Shown here piece after piece: positions 48,701 to 60,317 of a stretch of DNA of 64,000 nt (positions within the stretch are counted from its first letter, which is position 1; the number at the start of each line of letters is the position of its first letter). The notes under the pieces were generated by a model that made no database searches, was not told the DNA's origin, and worked only from the letters and a program-made list of their open reading frames with translations. A program made the position numbers and the translations under genes. Origin of the DNA: Labia minor (taxonomy: Eukaryota > Arthropoda > Insecta > Dermaptera > Spongiphoridae); contig OY720345.1 of NCBI GenBank assembly GCA_963082975.1, forward strand, positions 30,078,611-30,142,610, given 5' to 3'.

Positions 48701-48960
48701 TACCGTAGTTACCTGCATGAAGAATTTCTTAAATTAAATGGAATTATTACTAATTCTGCATCAAAACTGAATTCAAAATCAATGAATCTACAATCACCAT
48801 ATTCGCCTGATTTAGCACTATGCGAATTCTTACTTTTCAACAAACAATAACACTACTTAGAAGATATAGTTCCAATCTAATTTATGAGATAATAGCTGAA
48901 TCAAAGATTTATTCAAGAAAAATTCACCAATTGTATACTCTGATTTGATTTTGAAATAAG
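48700..48960 (+). pseudogene. Mariner transposase fragment with the third catalytic Asp region
   Basis: The plus-strand frame ends in S-P-Y-S-P-D-L-A-L-C-E-F-L-L-F (48794-48838), the segment that carries the third acidic catalytic residue (Y-S-P-D-L-A-P) in mariner/Tc1 transposases. A degraded C-terminal part follows past the stop at 48848. The rest of the transposase is missing and no terminal repeats were seen. Confidence 0.65.
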
Positions 48961-49752
48961 ATTATACAATTTTCAATTTATAAAAAAAAATTTTTAGTTT
49001 CTCTAATCACATTTTATATATTATATATTATTTATTCTTAATATTATCTTTATTAAAATATGATAAATATGGTTTCATAAGTTTTCAAAAAGATTTATTA
49101 TATTATTTATCATATAATTAAGCTCTTGTAAGAACTTCATCCTTAATCCCTTGGGGGATATTTTAGAATTAAGGTGGGTGGGCAATGAATTTGTAATCTA
49201 TGTAATGTTAGCTTACACACATGGATCCTTGTTGCTAATTTAAAGTGACCTATAATGAATGAATAATTAAGTGTTTTTTTTTAAATATTCATTTATTTAA
49301 AAAAATAATTCGAATTGAAATTTCTAAAGTTAGATAAAAATATAAGAAATTATAATTTTAAAAAATCTATATTTAAAATATTTTAAGAAAATAGAAAGTT
49401 TAAGAAAACAGTATTTATCTGATTTTACTTGGAGAAAAATGGTTGGTTATTTCGCGTTTTATGGTTTGTTTATTATAATGAGTGCAAGATTTAATTGTTA
49501 TTTTCTTTAAGCAATACATTCAAATCTGAAATTTTGTTTCAATAATACAATCAAGGGTAGATCATATATATGGTCTATCTATCTTTAAACCGACCGTTTT
49601 TATATTAAATTTATGGTACAATTATATATTTTCCTTGTTTTACCATTATAATTTTAATATTAATTTTCTTATTACCCACCCCCAAAACTTTTTATTAAAT
49701 TTATCATAAAAATTATTAAAAAGATAATTTTTATAATATAACAAAATATATA
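48961..49752. other. AT-rich stretch
   Basis: Nothing recognised. Confidence 0.4.
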
Positions 49753-50272
49753 CTAAGTTGTTCAATAAGTTCGCGGAGCGATTAGATAAGGTATACCATC
49801 GATTGACTGAAAGAGATTATCAGGGTTTAGGAATTTCATTGGGCACAGTGAGCAATATTTTGAGTGTTAATTTGGGTTTCAAAATCGGGTGCCGTATTCT
49901 CTAACTATGGAGAAAAAACACATTCGGATGTTATCTCTCAACATTTGGAGCGTTTTAAGAAGAATAAAAGCGACTTTATCCGTCGATTTATCACAATGGA
50001 TGAGACTTGGGTCTACCATCATGATCCTGAATCAAAACAGGAGGCTAAGGAATGGTGTGAAGTCGGCTCTTCGGCGCCGAAGCAAGTTGGGGTACAAAAA
50101 TCAGCCAAGAGGGGGTTAGCATCAGATTTTTGGGATGCAAAAGGAATTTTGTTTATAGATTACCTCCAAACTGGCAAAACAATCAATTCGGATTATCATT
50201 CTAACCTTTTGAATCAATTTTACAAATTTTTACAAATAAAAATTGGTTCCTCGAACTTATTGAACAACCTAG
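49753..50272 (+). mobile_element. Internally deleted mariner element, 520 bp
   Basis: Ends CTAAGTTGTTCAATAAGTTC and its inverse GAACTTATTGAACAACCTAG are bounded by TA on both sides (49751-49752 and 50273-50274). Transposase pieces include a helix-turn-helix segment GISLGTVSNIL near 49830, the first catalytic Asp in F-I-T-M-D-E-T-W-V-Y near 49985-50015 and an F-I-D-Y-L-Q-T-G-K-T-I-N segment near 50150. The second and third acidic residues are deleted and frames shift between pieces, so it is inactive. Full-length mariners are about 1.3 kb. Confidence 0.85.
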
Positions 50273-51482
50273 TACATATATAATTATTAATAAATATACA
50301 AATATTAAACAAAAACAAGATAACCTAACACAACAACGTTTCACAGTAGTTTTGATCTTTTAAAATTAATTGTTTAAGTTGTAACATTCAAAACCAAAAA
50401 AAAAAAAAATCAAATAAAAGTCATAATTGCTTCTGAAAATATTTTTATATTTTGGTTTTTATTTATTCATTTTGCCTTCCCAACGTTAAATAGCATTTAT
50501 TGCATTATAATTAAAATGTTTTTGTCAAAATATTCAGAAAATCATAAATATGTTTAAAACAATTCTACTAGATGAAAGAGAGCCTATGATGATAAAGCAA
50601 CCTCTTGAATAGTATAAAATAACAGATCAGGTAAATAGAAATTTGAGATTCATTTTTATTATTTTAATTGTATTATATTACATAACAAATTCCACGGTTA
50701 ATTTATTGTTTTAATAAAATAAATATTCATCTTAGTATTTTCAATACTTATTTATAAATAGTCAGAATATAATTTTCACTCGTACAATATTAAATGAAAA
50801 AAATCCACAAAAATTTTAATAATATTTTTATTAAGATACACTTGAATTTAGATTAAATCAGAGATCGCCAAAATGGTCTGGGACTGTTTAACAATGGCAG
50901 GGATCGATCTGAACCAGAATATTAAAGTATTTAAATTTATTTTAGTATGCCTGAATATTAAAGTATTTAAATTTCAAAATTAATATATTTTGATCAAACT
51001 ATTGTTACACAATGTACTATTACTTTAATAAATGTTTAAAATCATAGAGTAAATGTACAAAAATACAGTATATCTAATAGTTTTATTTTAATTAACAGAA
51101 AATTACTTTTTTTGGGAGTCGATGTAGATTTCGAAAAATTATATAGGGGTCAATGATAAAAATAATATGGCGACCTATGGATTATAAATGAATGTAAAAA
51201 GAATAAAATAATTAAAATACTTACTTTTTTTACTTACAAATATATTTTTAATAAAAAAATTTAAAATATAACGACAAAAGCAATCAAGGAATAAGTAAGA
51301 GAGAAAGAGAGAGAGCGATAAATATATAACGAGCTCAAGTGTTAAGAGATATAAAGTTGACAGTGCAAAGTATTACATCCAATACAAATTTTCGACAAGC
51401 AATCAAGCTAATTAGAAAAAAAAACAAAAATAAAAGCCCTCAAATTAAATAAAATTAATTAGATAAATAAATAAATAAATAA
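50273..51482. other. AT-rich stretch
   Basis: No gene or named repeat. Around 50862-51180, phrases such as GATCGCCAAAATGGTCTGGG and GGCGACCTATGGAT suggest another degraded MITE, but ends could not be paired. Confidence 0.35.
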
Positions 51483-51710
51483 ATAAAAGAGAAGCATCAA
51501 TTTGGGGTTAAGACGCACCGGGGTCGGCGGCTCAGCCCGGCGCCCTCGCCTATTTCTGTCCCGGAAGCCCCAATGGCCACCCCGCAACTAGAACAGCCAA
51601 TTAATTCCAACCACCTGAGTGAATGCACTGCCCTTAACGAGCTGCCTTTGATAAAAGTCAACCGTCAAATTCACATGCCAATTCAATTTTAATTCATATA
51701 TAACAGGGAA
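51483..51710. other. Isolated GC-rich patch, possible exon on either strand
   Basis: About 170 bp (51507-51670) is far richer in G+C than the surrounding AT-rich DNA and CpG is frequent. On the plus strand a frame stays open from about 51483 to a stop near 51692, with the stretch S-P-A-P-S-P-I-S-V-P-E-A-P-M-A-T-P-Q. On the minus strand a donor-like G|GTGCGT (51517-51512) and acceptor-like CTGTTCTAG could bound a 69-nt exon. Neither translation matches a family I know. It may be an exon, a promoter or a retroposed fragment. Confidence 0.3.
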
Positions 51711-52378
51711 TGGGAAGAGATGTGTGGGTGTAGAGAGATGAGTCGATGGTAAGCGGTGGAAAAAAAAAATTATTAAACAAGAATTAATAAACAAATGAAC
51801 ACTACCAATTATATAGAACATTTGTTTAATTAGTTGAAGAAAGAGGAAAGGATGCGTTCATTTCATTTCAACTATCAAATTTTAATTGATAACTTTGAAT
51901 TCTGGGATAATTGGGATGATTTCTCAATACCGGGTTGATTGCATTCTCAATAGAGAAAGAGAGAACTCGATCCATCATAATAACTAAGTAATTGCAAACT
52001 TTTTCCATTAATTTTATTTCTTTTTTTTTTTTTTTTTTATTCACCACCATAATATAATCGAGAGAAATCAGAAATATTTGCAATTAAAAGAGTTTAAAAG
52101 TGAAGAAAGTGTATTTAAACATTATTTGATATATACGATTGAAAAAAAAAACATTGAAATAAAATCCATGCCAATTATATTTCGAATTATTTTTTTTAAA
52201 TGAAAAATATATGTATATAAGTATATAAAGAAAGAAAAAAACAATGTAGGATTAACATCTCAAGAAAAATATGAATATTTATAAATAAGAGGAAAAATTG
52301 AAATATATACCTATTAAATAATATAATTTTAGAATAATAGAATTGTTGCAGAAGAGTATTAAATCAAATTAAATAAGA
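51711..52378. other. AT-rich stretch
   Basis: A minus-strand frame of 47 codons starting at an ATG near 52011 has no family features. Nothing else recognised. Confidence 0.35.
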
Positions 52379-52882
52379 GGGCAGGTCAATAAGTCCGTGA
52401 CTTTTTGAATGAAACAGGTTTTTGGATAAAAAATTATTTTATTTTTCAATGGAGTCACCTTTGAGCTCTATACACTTTGTTCAACGTTTCTCCAATTTAT
52501 TATCCATTCCAAAAAATAATATTTGTCGAGGATATCAAAATATCTATTTGTTTGTGAGATGATTTCATCGTTGGAGTCAAATCTCTTTCCGTCGAGCCAT
52601 TTCTTCAGGTTTGGAAACTCGGGGCTAAATCTGAAGAATAAGGTGGTTGGCAATCCGTATCCCAATTCATGGATTTTCATGGAAATTTACTTTTTTCCAC
52701 TTTCTTCTCAAATCACGAGTTAGAATGCTATTAATGAATGTCAAACAAAATGAATAGACCCAGCTGGTTAAAATTTCGACAGGGGTCAGTTGATAGTTGC
52801 CTGCTGACAGGAGCAGTGTTACCATTTCATTTAAAAGACGAGAAATTAAAAAAGTTCCTGATTTATTGATCTCCCCTCGTAT
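52379..52882 (-). mobile_element. Mariner-like element remnant with transposase C-terminus
   Basis: The minus strand reads FSPEFPNLKKWLDGKRF, S-N-D-E-I-I and a Y-F-D-I-L-D-K-Y-Y-F-L-E-W-I segment (52640-52500), the usual C-terminal block of mariner transposases. The right-hand end CAGGTCAATAAGTCCGTGAC (52382-52401) is matched by an inverse, AGATCAATAAATCAGGAAC-like sequence at 52850-52875. All catalytic residues are absent from what remains. About 500 bp, like the other deleted mariners here. Confidence 0.7.
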
Positions 52883-53345
52883 ACTTATTTTAAAAACTTT
52901 GAGATCTAAACCCATTTTATTCAAGTTATTTATTGATTTCAATTTATTTTTTTAAATTTTAATACGCATGCTTTTCTTATTTTTGAACCAACCCAATTTT
53001 ACTATACTATAATACCATATAACCTATGTTTGAATAAAATGCTACCTCCATTTATTTTGTTCAAATTACCTCTCTCTCCTTTTATATTAGCTTCACAACG
53101 TTTTGCTGGTCTACATATCGGTCCTTTGATCTTCCCACAAACAAACGTTTCGCCAGTGTTCCCTCATCTATTCTAGTCACGCGTTCCGCTAATCTCAAAC
53201 TCCTCGATGATTAAATTCTATTATAAATATTTAATGATTGAAAAAATTTTCAATTTATTATTGAATATCTTGAGAAGATAAATATTTTCTTAAAACATTA
53301 CCTTAAAATTGGGTAATTTAAAAAACAAACAGTTATCATCTTAAG
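52883..53345 (-). pseudogene. LINE tail fragment (53075-53215) in AT-rich sequence
   Basis: The minus strand of 53215-53075 gives V-T-R-I-D-E-G-T-L-A-K-R-L-F-V-G-R, the tail of an arthropod LINE reverse transcriptase (compare GHVARIGEERMVKN at about 45120). It is short and isolated. The remaining sequence holds nothing else. Confidence 0.5.
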
Positions 53346-54006
53346 CAGTGGCGTACTTAAGGGGGGGGGGTGCGGTCCGCACCGGGCGGCACTTATCTTG
53401 GGGCGGCATTTTTTATATTTAGTTATAGTTGTAAAAAGCAACTAATTCATTTCATATTTATTTTTTTTCTTTCTTGAATAATAAATGATTATTATGATTA
53501 TTATAAGTTTACTATTTGATTTATATAAATTATGATCAACTATATGATTTTGAATATTATTCCTCAGTGTATATAAATGCATTTTAGTGTAAATTTTGAA
53601 TTCTAATTCCAAGAACAGGATAATAATTTTATTTTATTGTATTCATTAAAATTCGTTGAATTCGTAAACGCATCTTTAAGATTTTGTTCGGCAAAATTAT
53701 CTTCGTTCTACAATGAGTCAATTAAGACTACAAAATCTTGCAATATTGTCAATAGAACAAGAAATTGCAAATAATATAAATTTTGAGAGCATTATACACG
53801 ATTTTCCTAGTATGAAAGCTAGAAGAGTAAATATTATATAAATATGTTTACGAGTGCATACAAATATGTGTAAAAAAATTTACTCTGTGTATTAATTAAT
53901 ATTGATTAAATAACTTAATAATTTATTTATGTGTATTAATTTATAAAAACCACTATTTGATTGACTTATAATAGAAAGGGCGGCAAAAGTTCTAGGTACG
54001 CCACTG
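53346..54006 (+). mobile_element. hAT element remnant (CAGTGGCGTAC ends), 661 bp, with transposase C-terminal piece
   Basis: Ends CAGTGGCGTACTTAAG and TTCTAGGTACGCCACTG are flanked by a perfect 8-bp duplication ATCTTAAG (53338-53345 and 54007-54014). At 53713-53841 a frame reads L-A-I-L-S-I-E-Q-E-I-A then S-I-I-H-D-F-P, the C-terminal end of KRBA/ZBED-type hAT transposases. The rest of the transposase is deleted, so it is not autonomous. Confidence 0.85.
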
Positions 54007-55116
54007 ATCTTAAGAGTTTTAATAATATTAAATTCAAATTAGTTATAATATCATAATTATTTATTTATATGTGTTATGAATAATTTGATTATTTTCAAAT
54101 TAATATGAATAAAATTAGTGTAAAGCTAATTTTTATAAGAATCAATTTTGTATTGTTTTAAATTAAAATTTAAAATTTCAATTCTTATAGTATATATATA
54201 TTTAAAATTGATTTACCCTTTATTTATTTATATTTAACATTTCTCAATTCTTCCCTGAATATGTTGGTTAGATCTTTAATCCTCTTTAAAAATATTTTTT
54301 TTTTTTCATTTTATGATTCCAAATTTTTATGCCACCATTAATTAGAGTAAATTTTATATCAGCCCTAATGGTAATAAAATATATAATGAATATGATGTCT
54401 ATAAAAATAAATCATAAAAGGGTATAATTTCGAAATAAATAAATTTAATATTCTTAGTGTCTTAAAAAAGTTTTGGAAACGAGTTTTTAGTACAGTGAGA
54501 CTAATACTAGAAAATTCTATCTAAAATGAGTAAAATTTACAAAAGCATATTCGTCAGTAATTTTATCGGGTTTTCATAAATTATGAATCTTGACATTGAA
54601 GTAACAAGTTATGCTTATTTTTTAATTAAATTAATTTATTTCTTTTTATTTTCTAACTCTTGATATATTTGGATGGAAATCAACAATTTTTATTGATCTA
54701 TATGTGGAGTTGAGTTATTACTTTGCTATTTGTCTTAAAGGGAGTGACATGTGACGTGAAAATAAATGAGAATCTTCATTGAAATACGAGATTGTATGAA
54801 CAATGTGTTACTACAGTTAGAAATAATTATAATAAAATTATCAAATCAATGAGGTTCTAATTTTATTAATTTTTATTTTCACACTCGTTAATAAGCAGTG
54901 ATAGAACTTTTATATATGATGAAACAATGATTATATATATATATATACTTGCTACAGTCATCAACGTCCTTATATATATATACGTATAACTATATTCTTT
55001 TTTAAATTCTTGTAATAACTTATAATAATATATTTATAATAGATTTTTTTCTTTAATATAAGTATTATATAATAATGATCTTTAATTTAGATTATTTAAT
55101 ATTATAAATATATATA
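54007..55116. other. AT-rich stretch
   Basis: Nothing recognised. Confidence 0.4.
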
Positions 55117-55636
55117 CCAGGTGTAGAAGTATGTAACCGGAATTTCCCTATAGATGGTGCTCGCTATGAGTTTAAAGACCGTAAGACCGCTTCTGTGACT
55201 CCATCTAACAGCTGACGAATTTTGTCAACACACAATAACCTAAATTTCATACACCGGTATATTTTTCTATAAGCTCAAACATATCGCATTTTGTGCCTAA
55301 GAACTATGATTTGCATTGGTTTTCTGGTACCATTTGAAGAAAACTGCTGCAGAATCTCAGAGAATGCTTGTCGAAGCATACAGTAAACATGCTCTTGGCA
55401 AAACTCAATGCTTTGTCTGATTTAAAAAATTTAAAAATGGTGAGAAACGAGAAGCATCAACTGGCTCGCTTCAAAGGAAGAATTGTTCTTTGGCGTGGCA
55501 TTCTTAACCTGCTGAAGAGTTGGGAAAAATGTATAAATTCCAATGGAGACCATTTTGAATAAAATATTTTTTATAATATTCAAATAACACTCGTACAATT
55601 TTTACAAAAAAATTCCGGTTTCATACTTCTATACCT
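55117..55636 (+). mobile_element. Internally deleted mariner element, 520 bp
   Basis: Ends CCAGGTGTAGAAGTATGTAA and TTCATACTTCTATACCTG are inverted, and TA dinucleotides lie outside (55115-55116, and near 55639). The interior encodes the mariner N-terminus (a T-A-A-E-S-Q-R-M-L-V-E-A-Y segment near 55340-55380, then KTQCFVWFKKFKNGE with a frameshift). After a deletion comes the extreme C-terminus (W-E-K-C-I-N-S-N-G-D-H-F-E, ending 55559). All three catalytic acids are lost. Confidence 0.85.
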
Positions 55637-56104
55637 GATATATATATATGAACAACTATACAATATAAATTATCAATACATAAATGAGTATAATAACGAG
55701 AAAACATCATTAAAATGAATATAAAATAGATTATATATATATATATGGACAATACTATAAAGAATTTATTATTAACAAGCAAATGGTTTGAATATTTTCC
55801 ACTCTCTCTCTCTTATTGTTCATTAAAATGAATGATTTATTATAGTACTTATTAGGAGAATACGTCAAAAACAATTACAATTTGTTTTCAATTATGAAAA
55901 AGGTTGGATTCATTCATATCGACAACAGAATCACTGTATAAAAAAAAGTTTTTTTATCTGAATATTACGTTGAATTGAAATTTTTTTTATATAATTAATC
56001 GTATGATAAACCGGATAATCTAACAAAATGCAATTTTCAGTATATGTTATCCATATATGTTATGTTTTTTTTTTAATTTTATAAAATTACATAAATATCC
56101 TCAA
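55637..56104. other. AT-rich stretch
   Basis: Nothing recognised apart from short simple repeats. Confidence 0.4.
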
Positions 56105-56310
56105 CATTATCCTTATATGGGGAAACCGATTGGGAAGCGTCGGGTTGAAAGACCAAGGACGCGGTGGAGAGACAATGTAGAAAGGGACGTAAGAGAGAAG
56201 GCAGAGAAGAGGAGTTGAGTATGAAAGTGACTCAGGATAGGGGTACTTGGAGAAAAGTACTTGCTGCGACCAAGAACTTTCGAATTCCGTAGTCACAGAA
56301 ATAGATCATT
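56105..56310 (+). pseudogene. LINE reverse transcriptase tail fragment
   Basis: Nucleotide and translated similarity to 45170-45320 and to the tails at 7506-7660: AGACCAAGGACGCGGTGG, then a degraded V-T-Q-D-R-G-T-W-R-K-V-L segment, ending CTTTCGAATTCCGTAG. Frames are broken. Confidence 0.65.
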
Positions 56311-56487
56311 TTCCACTGTGATATGATGACTAGAATATCGTGACACTTGCTACCGACATAACGCCCATATATATATTGTATATTTATATAGTATATATAT
56401 ATACATATATAGTATATTACCCGTATTATTATATTTAATTATTAGAAACAACTCTTTTTAACAATTCTTTTTAATCTTATCTTATTA

Positions 56488-57897
56488 TGCTAGCTAAAAT
56501 TGTATATATCTATCTATCTATATATATTGGTTCTCAAAAACCGCTCTAACGATTTTTTTCAAATTCACACTAGATATAGTATTTATAAAGAAAAATTGAG
56601 TTTTATTGATCACATCTCTTGAAACATTCAGCTTCATTATTAATTTCTAAATTGAAAATTATATATGGAAAACGTCAAAATTGGCCTCCATTTTTATTTG
56701 TATTAATATTTTTTTTTATTTAAAATATTTTAAAATTTATTATTTAATTTCGAAATAAAATTAAAAATATTTATTTTTAATAAAATATATATAGATATTT
56801 ATTAATCTCTCTCAAAAAAAAAAAAATAAAATAAAAAACATCAAATCTGCCTGCTAAGACAGTAAAAAAATGAGAATTTTTTATCTAAATATATTAGTCC
56901 AGATGGTAAAGTGATGTTTTAACGAGTGGATTTCGTCGGTTCGAAACTCTCCGGGTGAATCGTTATTTAAAAATGAAAATGAAAATAATGAATTTGTTAT
57001 TTTTTTTCTTTTTATCTATTGTTTACATTTTAATAAATTACTATTTTATATTTATTTATTCATTGTTCTTTTATTAAATTTAATATTTATTAATATTATT
57101 TATTATTAATTTATATATTGATGACATCACAAATGACATTTATATTGAAATTTGACTCCCGCCTTTTTTTAAAGAATATTTTATTAATATTTTTTTTATA
57201 TTTAAAATATTTTAAAATTTTTTATTTAATTTCGAAATAAAATTAAAAATATATATTTTAATAATATTTTATAATTATAAATTACGATATATATTTATCA
57301 ATAATAATGAATTTTTTTTTTTTAACTTAATTACAGAGCCGAGGCTCGGGGTCCCGGTATGATCTTAATATATTGTGAGAATTAGATAAATAATGTAGAG
57401 AGAAAAAAATATTTAAAAATAGATATTTATTTAAATGAAATAAAATTATTTAATTTACAGAATGAAAATGTCTATAATAATGTCTAAACATTTTTTCTTT
57501 ATAATTTTACATTATATATAATACTAATTACAGTAGTTATAATATATGGGGAATTTTCAACTTTGACTGCCGATTTGACCATGTTCCCAAACGAATTTTA
57601 AAAAAACCAAGACCACTTTACATTTACACATTTTAAGCTCTAATCGAATCCAAAATCAAAATTTAAAAAATCGAAAAACAAACTCACAGATATATAGATT
57701 TTATAAATGAACATTTATACAATTTATTTTAATTAATTTGAAACATTTTAGGAAACAAATTTTTAATGGGTCATTTTTAGAAATCCCATTTAACAATTAT
57801 AATAAATAATTAAAAAATTGTAAAATTTTTAAAGTATATAAAAATAAATTGTATAAATTGGTTAAAGGGTCGAGTGATAGTTCGGTGTCCCAGGTAT
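56488..57897 (+). mobile_element. Family C element, copy 2 (about 1.4 kb)
   Basis: Starts TTATTATGCTAGCTAAAATT, as copy 3 does, and ends with GGGTCGAGTGATAGTTCGGT followed by GTCCCAGGTAT, a hairpin-like terminus. A second hairpin end of the related type (GAGCCGAGGCTCGGGGTCCC) lies inside at 57336-57356, so this may be a composite of two insertions. At 56900-56965 there is a tRNA-like patch with box-B-like GGTTCGAAACT. No transposase. Confidence 0.5.
56900..56970 (+). repeat. tRNA-like (SINE-type) patch inside family C
   Basis: AGATGGTAAAGTGATG resembles box A and GGTTCGAAACT resembles box B (consensus GGTTCGANTCC), at a tRNA-like spacing of about 40 bp. A folded tRNA cannot be drawn convincingly, so it is read as a degraded SINE head rather than a tRNA gene. 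Confidence 0.35.
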
Positions 57898-58009
57898 ATA
57901 TTTTATATTAACACGCCTACTTTTCTATATAATAAAGATATAAAGAATCATATTTTAATTTTTATATAACCAAGAAATCATTTTTTCACTTAAAATATAG
58001 TTGTAAAGC

Positions 58010-58100
58010 CCAAATCTCCGATCCATATAACATCATCGACTGGGCCGCTACCAAAAGGAGTCTTCTCTTGCTCTGACTAGGGCCACCGGTATTTGCCATT
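58010..58100 (-). pseudogene. Short LINE reverse transcriptase fragment
   Basis: Minus-strand reading S-K-R-R-L-L-L-V-A-A-Q-S-M-M-L-Y-G-S-E-I-W fits the post-catalytic region of LINE reverse transcriptases (a V-x-x-x-x-L-Y-G-x-E-x-W motif). It appears to come from a different LINE than the one at 44410. Confidence 0.55.
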
Positions 58101-58630
58101 AGTCTCGAAAAAATAATATTAAATTTTATATAAATTTATAAATTAGAATATTTGAATTTGTTTAAATTTTAACACATGTAATCAATCATATGCATAAAGA
58201 ATAGAAAATTTTGAAAATCAACTTGGTATTAAATTCAGAAAAAAAAAATACTCATATATAGAATATATAGACTATTCGAATATAATTGAAACTCTTTCTC
58301 TCCCTCTATTTTAAATTTGAAAAAACGGAGTGTTAAGAAATTAAGATTCCTTATACAACATGGATGGTTAAATGAATTGGGCTCCCTACCTCCCTGAGAA
58401 ATTCACATTAAAAATGTTTATAATATTTTAGTTTATTAAATCAAACTATTATTTTTTTATTTCAATATTTTTAATGTTAATACAATAATTTTTATTTTAT
58501 AATCTATAAAATAATTTAATTATTTTTAAAAACAACGGTCTTCAATTACAATTTTTTTACTCTCTACTGACTGTTCATTTCATAACTGAAAATAGTGTCG
58601 AATAGAAATAGACGATATTACTTGGATTAA
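58101..58630. other. AT-rich stretch
   Basis: Nothing recognised. Confidence 0.4.
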
Positions 58631-58796
58631 TCTTATTATGCTAGCTAAAATTGTTTGTTTGTATTATTGAGGACCCCAGTTCAATTCATTTTAATCAGAT
58701 TGATGCAATGATGCAACATTTAATAATTGTAATAAATAATTAATTGTAGATTAATATTTTTTAAAGGGTCGAGCGACAGCTCGGTGTCCCAGGTAT
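58631..58796 (+). mobile_element. Family C element, copy 3 (short deletion derivative)
   Basis: Starts TTATTATGCTAGCTAAAATT and ends with the hairpin CGAGC-GACA-GCTCG (58770-58783) then GTGTCCCAGGTAT. At about 165 bp it is the minimal form and defines the family's ends. A sister hairpin end (CCGAGCCGAGGCTCGG) follows at 58852-58867. Confidence 0.55.
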
Positions 58797-58879
58797 TAAT
58801 ATTACCAGCCAAACCCAATAATAATGAATCATTTTTTTTTAACTTAAGTACCGAGCCGAGGCTCGGGGTCCCGGTACTT

Positions 58880-59430
58880 ATCCTTAAAGGAACATGTTGG
58901 CCCTTGAAAGGACTATTGAGTGCTTTTGTTGATTCTAAGTAGAATAGTGTTAAGCAGTGTGGATGACTTGTCACTAAGCAACGAGTTACGCCACTATGGG
59001 TTTTTAGGATTTGGTGGAGTCAAAATGAGTGGCTACATTTTTAGCATCAAATTCACTGAGTACTCATTGGAAAGTAGAAAATGCATTAGAATTGCAAATA
59101 TTAATATAACAAAAGCAATAGGAAAAACTGGAAAAGGGTGAAAAATGACTGATGTAACCTATTTTTCCGAAAAAATTGTAATTTTTCAGCATTTTTTTTT
59201 TTGATGGAAACTATTCACCTATCCCATAGATATTAGGGGCTTAGGCTAGGTCTAAATGGGAAAGAAATCCACCCTGGTCCACTTGACTCTTCTTTCCCTT
59301 AGGTGCTGGTATTGAGAAACTTGCGCACTATGTGGCAGACCTGGAGGATTACTGCCCTTTGTGCAATTTTGAATGTATTGGATCGTAGCGCAAGTTTCTC
59401 TAGATTTCTTTTATTATTATTATTATTATA
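58880..59430 (+). mobile_element. Unclassified repeat ending in (TTA)n, possible LINE 3' end
   Basis: A frame of about 73 codons at 58920-59141 has no recognised motif. It is followed by a less AT-rich segment (59216-59400, with GGGGCTTAGGCTAGGTC and TGGTCCACTTGACTC) that runs into a TTATTATTATTATT tail at 59410-59429. A short tandem tail is typical of several non-LTR retrotransposons. The family is not identified. Confidence 0.35.
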
Positions 59431-59707
59431 CCATATATCTTACATCAAATCTTATTTAATTAATTAATAAACAATTTTTATAAAAACACGAAGTCAAAGT
59501 CTATTTATTATAAAAAAATAACCAGTATATGGTTAACCCAAAGAATATCTAGAAAAATTCGCATATATTTGATTGCTTTGTATAAAAATTTTACATAGTG
59601 AAATACTTTTTTTATTAATAAATTATTTCTTTCTTTAGATGTGGACATTTTATAAATTTTCATTAAATGGATATCAAAAAAGGAAACAATTGAAAATATA
59701 TTAAATA
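59431..59707. other. AT-rich stretch
   Basis: Nothing recognised. Confidence 0.4.
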
Positions 59708-60317
59708 AGCTGGAGTGTCTCCACTCGACTATCTCGCAATTTGAATTGGATTAAATAACATAATATATTATATTTAAATTAAATTTAATTAATTATAAAT
59801 AATAAATAATAAATATTAAACCAGCGCATGTTTGGCTTTTTATTGATGGCACCATGGCACGTGTTGGCGCGTGAGATTTGCAGTGTTAAAAAATTAATTC
59901 TGGTACTTTCAGCAATTCAATCAAGCTGAAATTCTATATATAGCAGTTTTATACAATTATTAATCATGTGAAAAATTATCAAACATATATTTTTATTTTT
60001 ACGGTCACTTTAGAGGAAAAAAAATCAAAACGTTGTAGGTAATGACCCTCTTCCGGTTGAGCTACATTTCTCAAAAGTTGATAGAAAACTATGAATTTTG
60101 AATAATGTCCATGAACCAAATTTCATCATTCTAGCTCAAACCGTTTTTGCGTAATCTTGTCTACATACATACACACACACTCACATATACACACACACAG
60201 ACATTTTTCTCAACCTTAGTGAAAATGATTCAGGAACCTTCAAAACGTATAAAAACATCAAAATCTCAACATCGAAAATTTTCGTGATCGCAATACTATC
60301 TCTGGCGAGATAGTAAA
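59708..60317 (+). mobile_element. Family B element, copy (610 bp)
   Basis: Starts AGCTGGAGTGTCTCCACTCG (an imperfect hairpin) then ACTATCTCGC; ends with the hairpin ACTATCTC-TGGC-GAGATAGT and AAAAA. The start motif is the inverse of the end. A (CA)n/(CATA)n microsatellite lies at 60165-60200. Nearly identical, by eye about 97%, to 63311-63920. No coding capacity. Confidence 0.75.
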
